Of a DNA stretch of 10,361 nt, positions 1 to 5,054 are shown piece by piece. Origin of the DNA: PALSA-1004 sp041483135 (GTDB taxonomy: Bacteria; Pseudomonadota; Gammaproteobacteria; Burkholderiales; SG8-41); the NCBI GenBank assembly GCA_041483135.1, contig JBGPFE010000079.1:1-10361 (forward strand), in the 5' to 3' direction. Each line of letters opens with the position of its first letter. Position 1 is the stretch's first letter. The translations under genes and the position numbers were made by a program. The notes under the pieces are model-generated. The model saw only the letters and a program-made list of their open reading frames with translations. It was not told the origin of the DNA and did not search any database.

Positions 1-1
1 A

Positions 2-124
2 CTTCTACAAATCTTGAGTCTCACCATGTTCGAGCGTACTCCATTGCATCAGCTACTTATGCTTGCACCACCTGAGCCAGATCCGCACGAACACGCTAAT
101 CAGCTAAATCTATTCAGGTTTTAA
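2..124 (+). CDS. IS4-family transposase, C-terminal fragment (cut by window start)
   Basis: The second frame is open from the first bases to TAA at 122-124 and gives about 40 residues. It contains LLQILSLTMFERTPLHQLL and ends NQLNLFRF. Many IS4-family DDE transposases have this kind of tail: a 'LLQI.S...FEKT' helix, a short acidic or proline-rich linker, and a terminal NQLNLF-type peptide. The catalytic DDE residues would lie upstream, outside the window. Whether the complete transposase exists to the left cannot be seen. The right end of the element should lie within a few tens of bases of the stop, but I could not fix its inverted repeat without the left end. The family call rests on recalled tail motifs only. 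Confidence 0.65.
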   Translation, partial: LLQILSLTMFERTPLHQLLMLAPPEPDPHEHANQLNLFRF

Positions 125-184
125 CCGGACGCTACTGAGTGATGAGCGATGGGTGCAACTGCCTTTTGCCCATTACCCATTCCC

Positions 185-220
185 CGGCCGCATTGCGGCC
201 GTGTCAGGCTTTTCCTGACA
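185..220. repeat. Two adjacent perfect hairpins
   Basis: Arms CGGCCGCA/TGCGGCCG (8 bp, 1-nt centre) are followed directly by TGTCAGG/CCTGACA (7 bp, 5-nt loop). No T-run follows on the plus strand, so they are not obvious intrinsic terminators. They could protect against read-through or belong to the end of the transposase element. Confidence 0.5.
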
Positions 221-566
221 GATTTCTCCTATGACCTGCCGTAAAGTGTGACGGCGTCATACGGCGCTTGACGGCGGGGTGGGGGAGGCGGACGCTTTCT
301 TGAATATTTACTCAGACCCTGTTTAATTCAAGCAACAATTAACGGTCGTTTTTGTGGAGGCGGCTTTTGCAGTGCTAGGAGAGCAAGCCTAACCGCTCAT
401 TTACAACAGAATTTTTGGTGGTCAAAAAAGGGCGATATTATCTTTGGCATACCCGCGACAGGGAGCGCTATTCGACCCCCGAACCACAATAGGTTGTAAA
501 TTTAACCCCTATTTTGCACTAAACAGGGGGTTATCAAGGACGAGAACGGCTAGTACGGCTATCGAC

Positions 567-596
567 TTGCAATAACCAAAAGAACGGGTGTAGAAT
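567..596 (+). promoter_or_regulatory. Candidate sigma70 promoter of the 624-986 gene
   Basis: TTGCAA at 567-572 and TAGAAT at 591-596 are separated by 18 bp. This would place transcription start near 603, about 20 nt before the ATG. GAGG at 614-617 is the only plausible ribosome binding site. Inference from consensus matches. Confidence 0.45.
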
Positions 597-623
597 CTGG
601 CTTTCGTTATTGCGAGGCCCGTC

Positions 624-986
624 ATGTTCACCGTTAAGCCGGATGGCTCAATCCAGTGCGATACCGCCAAGGAGGCGCTAGAACTCCAGGCGGCTATCCT
701 TTCTGGGACGGCTCCGCAGATCGCGGCAGCTCCCCGCATTCCCCTTCGTAACGCGGCTAAAGACGAAGATTTAGACTTCCTTCGGAAGCTGACTCCGCAC
801 GTCGGGAAGGAGCTAGATGCGAAAGCAATCGCTCCGCTTATCGGTGCGGAGGGCCCAGCGGGCGCAGGTTCAAAACTGAACTGGACTGGAAAGCGCCTTG
901 ACAAAGCTGGCTACAGAATTAAGGACTATCTCAGATACCGCAAGGATGATGAGGGCATTAGATGGACGGTACTCAAGGGACTGTGA
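624..986 (+). CDS. Hypothetical protein, 120 aa
   Basis: I do not recognise this gene. ATG at 624 has GAGG 6 nt upstream and a plausible promoter at 567-596. The gene ends at TGA 984-986, just before a strong terminator at 1006-1035, so it looks like a complete monocistronic unit. The N-terminus (MFTVKPDGSIQCDTAKEAL) suggests a short beta-hairpin followed by an Ala/Leu-rich helix to about residue 30. A Pro/Ala linker follows (31-43), then a charged helical C-terminal region (46-120) with LDAKAIAPLIG and KRLDKAGYRIKDYLRYR, which could be a small helix-turn-helix-like fold. There is no signal peptide, membrane segment or cysteine cluster. Its place beside transposase remnants suggests accessory origin. 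The reading frame is convincing; the function is unknown. Confidence 0.72.
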   Translation: MFTVKPDGSIQCDTAKEALELQAAILSGTAPQIAAAPRIPLRNAAKDEDLDFLRKLTPHVGKELDAKAIAPLIGAEGPAGAGSKLNWTGKRLDKAGYRIKDYLRYRKDDEGIRWTVLKGL

Positions 987-1005
987 TGTGGCGTCCCGAA
1001 ATAGA

Positions 1006-1035
1006 GAAGGCCCGCTGCAAACGGGCCTTCGTTGT
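1006..1035 (+). terminator. Intrinsic terminator after the 624-986 gene
   Basis: Perfect 9-bp stem GAAGGCCCG (1006-1014) and CGGGCCTTC (1022-1030) with a 7-nt loop, followed by GTTGT. The stem is strong but the U-tract is short. It starts 20 nt after the stop codon. Confidence 0.7.
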
Positions 1036-1102
1036 AACGAATTCCCTTAGCGGGGGACCCACGCCTGAGCGGGAAGCTCTGGGCAGGAAGGAGGTAAGCA
1101 CC

Positions 1103-1174
1103 ATGTATCACCTAGCAGCTACCGCTGCGGTCGTGCGGGGGGTCAATAAGCCCCAACGACCGGAGATGACATAG
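1103..1174 (+). CDS. Possible 23-aa small ORF with consensus ribosome binding site
   Basis: An exact AAGGAGGT lies at 1088-1095, 7 nt before ATG 1103. This is the best Shine-Dalgarno in the window. The peptide begins MYHLAATAAVVRG and ends KPQRPEMT; it is not clearly membrane-spanning. A hairpin sits inside the frame (GGTCGT 1129-1134 paired with ACGACC 1156-1161, plus inner GGGG/CCCC). An 11-bp hairpin follows the stop (1186-1214). No gene follows on this strand for almost 1 kb, so an amino-acid-biosynthesis leader is unlikely. It could be a type I toxin-like or regulatory peptide, or a structured RNA that happens to contain an ORF. I do not recognise the peptide. Confidence 0.35.
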   Translation: MYHLAATAAVVRGVNKPQRPEMT

Positions 1175-1214
1175 AACTTGGCCATCCTCGGCAGATCGTT
1201 ACCATCTGCCGAGG
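1129..1214 (+). other. Two strong hairpins in and after the small ORF
   Basis: Hairpin 1 spans 1129-1161 (outer GGTCGT/ACGACC, inner GGGG/CCCC). Hairpin 2 is a perfect 11-bp stem, CCTCGGCAGAT (1186-1196) with ATCTGCCGAGG (1204-1214) and a 7-nt loop. CCCCACTCT rather than a T-run follows, so hairpin 2 is not a standard intrinsic terminator. It could act as an RNA stabiliser or as part of a structured small RNA. Confidence 0.55.
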
Positions 1215-1258
1215 CCCCACTCTAGCAAATCCAAACTAAAAAATCAATTCGCGTGTAG

Positions 1259-1459
1259 TTAGCGCGAGGTTTTGCTTCGCACTTTTGACGCGACGATTAC
1301 GCTAATTGCCCGCTCAAATTCCTTTCCGCTTTCTTCTATACCAAGCTTTCGAGCCGTTTCGATGAACAACTTGGACTGAACTTCCGGGCTGAGTTTGGGC
1401 CGAGGCTTTCGCTTTCGACTTCTTGGCACTAATTTTCCTTTTGCGCCAGATTTCTTCAT
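1259..1459 (-). CDS. Small basic hypothetical protein, 66 aa
   Basis: The ATG start is at 1459; a TTG one codon earlier is possible. The N-terminal 25 residues are strongly basic (MKKSGAKGKLVPRSRKRKPR). They are followed by a helical, mixed-charge segment with FIETARKLGIEESGKEFERA. I recall that segment style from short uncharacterised proteobacterial accessory proteins. No signal peptide or metal-binding motif is present, and no good Shine-Dalgarno precedes the start. The basic tail could bind nucleic acid, but this is speculation. The frame looks coding in composition, but it could be a chance ORF. Confidence 0.45.
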   Translation of the reverse strand: MKKSGAKGKLVPRSRKRKPRPKLSPEVQSKLFIETARKLGIEESGKEFERAISVIVASKVRSKTSR

Positions 1460-1514
1460 CAAGCAACTGTCCGGTACGTTAACCGCTTGCCTTTTACACC
1501 AAGCGGAGAACTAT

Positions 1515-1598
1515 GGGGTCAGGCTTGGCCAATTGCATAAACAAAAATGGCGCGGGAGTTGGTTGATAGCCAATATGCAACTATGCAAGCCTGACCCC
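1515..1598. repeat. 84-bp REP/MITE-like element with terminal inverted repeats
   Basis: The ends are exact 13-bp inverted repeats, GGGGTCAGGCTTG (1515-1527) and CAAGCCTGACCCC (1586-1598). Pairing extends inward through TTGCATA/TATGCAA, giving about 21 of 25 matched positions per arm. GGGGTCAGG-type ends resemble REP-like palindromes mobilised by REP-associated tyrosine transposases in proteobacteria (known in general; not checked here). The element lies in an otherwise empty region and encodes nothing. Confidence 0.7.
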
Positions 1599-1906
1599 GT
1601 TCACTGGGCGAGCCGCGCGACCATCTCCATTTCACTGACAGTTCACGCCCACGGCATATCGATCCCGACGCAATCGCGCGAGTTCCACAGCCGCCGGCCT
1701 TGGCGAGCAGCACAGGGACACCACGTAAGTGGCGGTGAACCGGGGCGGCCTTGCCTTTGGTTACTTTCGCTTGGCCGCGCAAGGGAAAGTGACCAGCTCC
1801 CGGGCTGCCCCCGGGGAGATAAGAAAAGAAACGAAACGATGCGGCCTACGCTGCGGTTTCGTGCAGGCAAACTGATGCGTTAAGGCCGAATAGCGCCATC
1901 TTCGTA
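1599..1906. other. Non-coding stretch with one long imperfect hairpin
   Basis: No supportable gene. A 36-bp imperfect palindrome at 1759-1794 has outer arms GGTTACTTTC and GAAAGTGACC and inner arms CTTG/CAAG around a 6-nt loop. Translations across it (for example FGYFRL) look like the recurring proteobacterial intergenic repeat that contains 'TTTGGTTACTTT'. I read it as a dispersed repeat or gene relic. Confidence 0.45.
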
Positions 1907-1948
1907 GACGCAAACTCTCGGAGATTCCGGGGGTTGGGATGGTCCGAC
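1907..1948 (+). repeat. Direct repeat, copy 1 (left of the OMP gene)
   Basis: Matches 2999-3040 in the same orientation. GACGCAA is shared, then a 6-bp variable block, then 29 bp starting GGAGATTCCGGGGGT with 26 identical positions. About 34 of 42 bases are identical. With the second copy it brackets the OMP gene. Confidence 0.75.
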
Positions 1949-2157
1949 CCGGAATCTAAGCAAACGGCGATGGGCGCATTGATTTTCCTATTACTTTATT
2001 CCCTTTCAATCACAGTAGTGATAACATCCCTCCGCATTCCTCTGCCAAGCGCAAACTTAAAAAACAATACGCTTGGAAAAATAATCACAGCAGAATCAAG
2101 GCAGCTAGAGCATCGAAATTTGTAACTCCTTATTTTGTTCAACGGGGGGGGTGCAAA
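1949..2157 (+). other. AT-rich leader region of the OMP gene
   Basis: The sequence turns AT-rich from about 1980 to 2140, unlike the GC-rich surroundings, which is typical of a promoter region. A stem-loop has CCAAGCG (2045-2051) and CGCTTGG (2070-2076) with an 18-nt A-rich loop. I could not place a convincing -35/-10 pair. A 63-codon frame at 1934-2125 with a hydrophobic stretch starts inside the repeat and lacks a ribosome binding site, so it is not called. Confidence 0.4.
2144..2151 (+). promoter_or_regulatory. G8 homopolymer at the OMP ribosome binding site
   Basis: Eight consecutive G residues end 6 nt before ATG 2158 and occupy the Shine-Dalgarno position. Homopolymeric tracts of this length can change by slippage, which here would alter ribosome binding rather than frame. 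The tract is seen directly; a regulatory role is inferred. Confidence 0.5.
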
Positions 2158-2955
2158 ATGAAATCGATCAGTCTGGGGATCGTCTTGGCGACGCTTTCCC
2201 TTTTTGCATGTGCGGATTCGGGTAGTTTCGCCGGCTTTTCCGGCAAGCTCGGTGCGGGACTTTACTAGGATCTCACCAATGCGGATACCAGCTATCAATA
2301 CACCAATCTGTTCGGTGGCAGTCCAGCAGCGCCCGGTTTTGCCAATGTTCCCGGCTCCTATCCCCTGAATCGCGAAAACAACCCGAATAATGGCGCAGTG
2401 ATCGGTGCCGATTACACGTTCGCACGCACGAACGTTATGACGTTTGGCATTACTACCTCGCTGGATCTGACGCGCACCACGCAGCAGCTCTCTTCGGAAT
2501 CGATTACTTCAGCCAACCCGACCGGCGTCCCCGACAATCCGACCGGGTATCGGATGACCACTACGCTCAAATCCAAAAACCACTGGTCGGTGGGCATTGC
2601 GCCTGGATATGTCGTCAACAAAAATCTACTGGGCTATGTGACGCTTTCATATCACCAGATGAGGGCCGACATCACCACGACAAGCAGCGTCGCATCCGGT
2701 GTCGATGCCGGCCGTATCTTGAACAATCCCAGCTCGGGCGCCAGTTTTTCTGGCATCGGGCTTGGCTTGGGTGGGAAATACTTGCTCGACAAAAGCTGGT
2801 TTTTTGAATCCAATCTCGAATGGGTGAAATACCGCCCAGAAACAGTCCTTGCTCCCAGCCTGACCAGCGCCGTTGATGAGATCACAGTGACGCAAACCCA
2901 ATCGATAAAACCATCAACGCTGTCCTTCAAGGTGATGTTGGGTTACAAGTTTTAG
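2158..2955 (+). pseudogene. Outer-membrane beta-barrel protein with an in-frame amber stop
   Basis: Reading from ATG 2158 gives a signal peptide (MKSISLGIVLATLSLFACA, cleavage likely after Ala19), then GSFAGFSGKLGAGLY, then TAG at 2266-2268 (codon 37). The same frame stays open through 228 more codons to TAG 2953-2955. The body has alternating aromatic/polar beta-strands (SVGIAPGYVV, YVTLSYHQM, WFFESNLEWVKY). It ends LSFKVMLGYKF, and a C-terminal Phe is the outer-membrane sorting signature read by BamA. Total length is 265 codons, typical of an 8- to 10-strand OMP of the porin/OMP_b-brl type. The stop lies in the first predicted strand. Several intact genes here also end in TAG, so general amber decoding is unlikely; a recent nonsense mutation is the simplest reading. 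An internal start at GTG 2398 would lack a signal peptide. Confidence 0.8.
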
Positions 2956-2998
2956 GGGTAACAATCCGGGTCGGACCCACGCAACGCATTGATCCCGC

Positions 2999-3040
2999 GA
3001 CGCAATGCTTTGGAGATTCCGGGGGTCGGGATAATCCGAC
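2999..3040 (+). repeat. Direct repeat, copy 2 (right of the OMP gene)
   Basis: Partner of 1907-1948, starting 44 bp after the OMP stop. Just before it, TCCGGGTCGGACC (2965-2977) is the exact inverse of GGTCCGACCCGGA at 1941-1953, so the OMP segment has both direct and inverted repeats at its edges. Confidence 0.75.
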
Positions 3041-3064
3041 GCAGATCCCGATCCATCGGTCGCA

Positions 3065-3098
3065 GAGGCAATGCGAACGATGAACAAGCCCCGTGGGG
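3065..3098 (+). repeat. 34-bp exact direct repeat, copy 1
   Basis: Identical to 3598-3631 over 34 bp (begins GAGGCAATGCGAACGATGAA, ends CCCCGTGGGG). On the minus strand it lies 46 bp downstream of the XRE gene stop and reads GCCCCACGGGGC followed by TTGTT, so it may also act as a weak terminator. Confidence 0.9.
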
Positions 3099-3144
3099 CA
3101 TTCTACGTCTGGGCGCTTTCGCTGTGAATTGCGCGCATGAGCGC

Positions 3145-3489
3145 TTACGCGAAGACCACGGTTAGCTTGCCGCCGGCCCGGCGCCGGGGGATATCCTTCA
3201 CGACTATTTCAACGTCCCGTCCCAGGCTGATCAGACAGTCAATCAGTTTCCGTTCCGAGATTCCCCGGAATTGTCCGCGCAGGACGCCAGACAACTTTGG
3301 TTGCGTAAGACCAAGAATCCTGGCTGCTGCTACCTGCGTCAAACCCTTGCTGCGGATGATCTCGCTGATCTTGTAAACGAGCTGCGCTTTAATCAGCATT
3401 TCCCCCGCGTCCGGAAAGCCGAGATCGCGGTACACGTTTCCGCTACCTTCGTGGATTTCGGTCCGTTCAATTGCCTTTCGTCTACTCAT
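3145..3489 (-). CDS. HigA-like XRE antitoxin/regulator without an adjacent toxin
   Basis: A 114-aa protein. EIHEGSGNVYRDLGFPDAGEM at about 11-31 and the end GGKLTVVFA are hallmarks of the helix-turn-helix family often paired with RelE/HigB toxins. The helix-turn-helix lies near residues 49-73 (GLTQVAAARILGLTQPKLSG). Family members bind operator DNA and, in complete operons, neutralise the toxin. I chose ATG 3489 because homologues begin around MSRRK; a TTG at 3561 would add 24 atypical residues and overlap the promoter. No toxin gene is present on either side, so it is an orphan antitoxin or a stand-alone regulator. A 14-codon ORF (MAEGAPAKPKLLDE, 3482-3526) overlaps its start and may couple translation. 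The whole segment sits between exact 34-bp repeats. Confidence 0.92.
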   Translation of the reverse strand: MSRRKAIERTEIHEGSGNVYRDLGFPDAGEMLIKAQLVYKISEIIRSKGLTQVAAARILGLTQPKLSGVLRGQFRGISERKLIDCLISLGRDVEIVVKDIPRRRAGGKLTVVFA

Positions 3490-3532
3490 CCAGCAACTTC
3501 GGTTTGGCGGGCGCCCCTTCAGCCATCGTGCG

Positions 3533-3561
3533 ATTATACCTAAATAGGAATATAGGAGCAA
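3533..3561 (-). promoter_or_regulatory. Promoter and operator-like palindrome of the XRE gene
   Basis: On the minus strand, TTGCTC (3561-3556), a 17-bp spacer and a perfect TATAAT (3538-3533) form a sigma70-type promoter. An inverted repeat, TATACCTA (3535-3542) and TAGGAATA (3545-3552) with 7 of 8 positions matched, covers the -10, as expected for autorepression by the encoded regulator. Predicted transcription start is near 3526, at the ATG of the 14-codon ORF. Confidence 0.6.
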
Positions 3562-3597
3562 GCCAGCAGCATGGGGAGGTCTTGGGGGCTGAATACG

Positions 3598-3631
3598 GAG
3601 GCAATGCGAACGATGAACAAGCCCCGTGGGG
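3598..3631 (+). repeat. 34-bp exact direct repeat, copy 2
   Basis: Second copy of 3065-3098, 533 bp away. On the minus strand it lies 26 bp beyond the stop of the amidohydrolase gene. Both copies therefore sit just downstream of minus-strand genes. Confidence 0.9.
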
Positions 3632-3657
3632 ACGCCAAAGCGGAACGACGCCTGCGT

Positions 3658-4899
3658 TCAGGCCATTGCCGGTCGGTGCAGCACCGGCATCTCGCGCGTG
3701 AACACGCGCCGGCCGCGCTTGTAGCCGGTCAGCGGCGGCGCGACAGTCGCGATGACTTCGCCCGGCGTTTGCGCGTTCCACACCACGAGGTCCGCGGGAT
3801 TGCCGACCGCGATGCCGTAGTCGCTGCGGCGCATGATGCGCGCGGGCCGGTCGGACACCATCGCGAAGCATTCGGCGAGATCTTGCGCGGTCCCGCGCTG
3901 CACGACGTTCGCGTAGAGGTTCGCGATGCGCACCAGCGAGCAGTCGCCGTACGGCGTGAACGGGTTGAGCACGTTGTTGGTCGAGATCGCGCAGTTTGCC
4001 CCTTGCGCAACGAGCGCGTTGGCGTCCGCGACGCCGCGGATGACGCTGTGCTCCAGATGGCGCCCGCTGGTGAAGAGGTCCGTCGACGGTAGCACCGCCA
4101 CGGCGACGCCGGAGCTTGCGAGCCGCCGCCCGAGCGCCTCCAGCTCCGCCGCCGGCAGGCACGAATACTTGTTGCCGTGGCCGATCGCGACTCGCCCGCC
4201 CCAGCCGATCTCATCCGCGAGGTCGCACACCTGATAGATGTTCATGTCGTGGGTCGTGTAGCCGCCGTCGAGATGGATGTCGACGTCGACGTCGTACTCC
4301 CTGGCGAGCGCGAAGATGCGCCGGATCTGGGCGGGGCCATCGGCGTCGTAGCGCGGCGCGCCGCCGACGGCCTGCGCCCCGCGCTTGAGCGCTGTCCTCA
4401 CGTTGTCCTCGGCGCCCGGGACGTTCGTCCAGCCTTCCTGGAGAAAGACGCACAGTTGCAGGTCGATTCCCCACGCATAATCTTTCGCGAGGCGCTCGAT
4501 GGCGTCGAAACCGCGCAGGCCGACGTTGGGGTCCACCTCGACGTGGGTGCGCATGTGGCCGACGCCGTTCAACAGGCACTGCTCGATCGTCGCGCGGGCG
4601 CGCGCGTAGACGTCCTCGACTGTGAACGTGTGCTTTACCGCAGCAGTGCGCTTCATGTAGTCGGTCGCGCGCCGGTCCGCGAGCGGCGCGACGCGGTCGA
4701 GGATGCGGGACTTGTCCAGATGGAAATGGCACTCCACAAGCCCCGGGGACATGAAACGCCCACCGGCGTCCACGCCTTCGCCGCCGCCCGGGATGCGCGG
4801 CGCGATGGCGGCGATGCGTCCGTTGGCAACCGCGATATCGACGGTTGCACCATCGCTATTGGCGAGCCGCGCGTTGCGCAGAACAAGATCAAAAGCCAC
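3658..4899 (-). CDS. Amidohydrolase, cytosine-deaminase-like, atypical active site
   Basis: A 413-aa protein of the amidohydrolase superfamily, closest in layout to CodA/AtzC-type deaminases, probably cytosolic. A small beta domain formed by the N- and C-termini (ending GNPADLVVWNA) encloses a TIM barrel. Metal-binding HxH is His58-Phe-His60 in ECHFHLDKS. MRTHVEVD (116-123) matches the second strand, then DIHLDGG with His209 and GHGNK with His241. Compared with E. coli CodA from memory, the HCDE catalytic Glu is Gly212, and the HDD motif carrying the metal-ligand Asp is Thr-Asn-Asn (307-309). It may therefore use other chemistry or substrates. Start is GTG 4899 with AAGGAG 7 nt upstream. It is divergent from the Bug binding protein across 155 bp, which suggests a shared uptake-and-hydrolysis function for a small amide or heterocycle. 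Naming it cytosine deaminase would be unsafe. Confidence 0.92.
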   Translation of the reverse strand: MAFDLVLRNARLANSDGATVDIAVANGRIAAIAPRIPGGGEGVDAGGRFMSPGLVECHFHLDKSRILDRVAPLADRRATDYMKRTAAVKHTFTVEDVYARARATIEQCLLNGVGHMRTHVEVDPNVGLRGFDAIERLAKDYAWGIDLQLCVFLQEGWTNVPGAEDNVRTALKRGAQAVGGAPRYDADGPAQIRRIFALAREYDVDVDIHLDGGYTTHDMNIYQVCDLADEIGWGGRVAIGHGNKYSCLPAAELEALGRRLASSGVAVAVLPSTDLFTSGRHLEHSVIRGVADANALVAQGANCAISTNNVLNPFTPYGDCSLVRIANLYANVVQRGTAQDLAECFAMVSDRPARIMRRSDYGIAVGNPADLVVWNAQTPGEVIATVAPPLTGYKRGRRVFTREMPVLHRPAMA

Positions 4900-5054
4900 T
4901 GTTAGACTCCTTCGTACCGTCAGTTTACGTCAGCCGCACTGTTTCGGAGCCGTGCAGTTTGTTTTAGGGGCGCATCTGGCACGGGCGAGGGCGATGGGAT
5001 ATTGTAACGACCGTCGTCACATCGCGTCTTGAATCACCGCCGAGGGAGCTGACT
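4900..5054. promoter_or_regulatory. Divergent intergenic region
   Basis: 155 bp between the GTG of the amidohydrolase and the ATG of the binding protein must hold both promoters. Ribosome binding sites are visible: AAGGAG for the minus-strand gene, GAGGGAG for the plus-strand gene. No -35/-10 pair stands out on either strand. TATTGT at 5000-5005 is a weak -10 candidate for the plus strand. No regulator gene is adjacent. Confidence 0.5.

Larger units (their letters stand above)
125..600. other. Non-coding stretch with hairpins and a 10-bp tandem repeat
   Basis: No convincing gene. Two adjacent hairpins lie at 185-201 (CGGCCGCA, T, TGCGGCCG) and 202-220 (TGTCAGG, 5-nt loop, CCTGACA). Three head-to-tail 10-bp units starting ACGGCG occupy 251-280. 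A longer stem-loop lies at 503-533, with TAACCCC paired to GGGGTTA. The first part probably includes the right end of the left-hand insertion sequence. The last part leads into the promoter of the 624-986 gene. Confidence 0.5.

Noticed and set aside
251..280. Three 10-bp ACGGCG units as replication iterons or a CRISPR
   Set aside because: Units are short, only the first 6 bp are constant, and there is no Rep or Cas gene nearby. No CRISPR array is seen anywhere in the window.
509..904. 131-codon minus-strand frame
   Set aside because: Antisense to the 624-986 gene and Ser/Ala/Arg-rich with no motif.
1395..1883. 162-codon plus-strand frame
   Set aside because: Runs through the inverted-repeat element and the 1759-1794 hairpin, has no ribosome binding site and has no protein-like pattern.
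1934..2125. 63-codon plus-strand frame with a hydrophobic stretch
   Set aside because: Starts inside the direct repeat, lacks a Shine-Dalgarno, and the hydrophobic run comes from the AT-rich leader of the OMP gene.
3482..4162. 226-codon minus-strand frame overlapping the amidohydrolase and the XRE promoter
   Set aside because: Low-complexity Arg/Ala-rich shadow in a second frame of the amidohydrolase. Only its last 14 codons are noted separately.
4977..4992. Possible sigma54 promoter (TGGCAC...)
   Set aside because: The -24-like half is good, but the -12 element reads AGGGC instead of TTGC, so it is not supportable.
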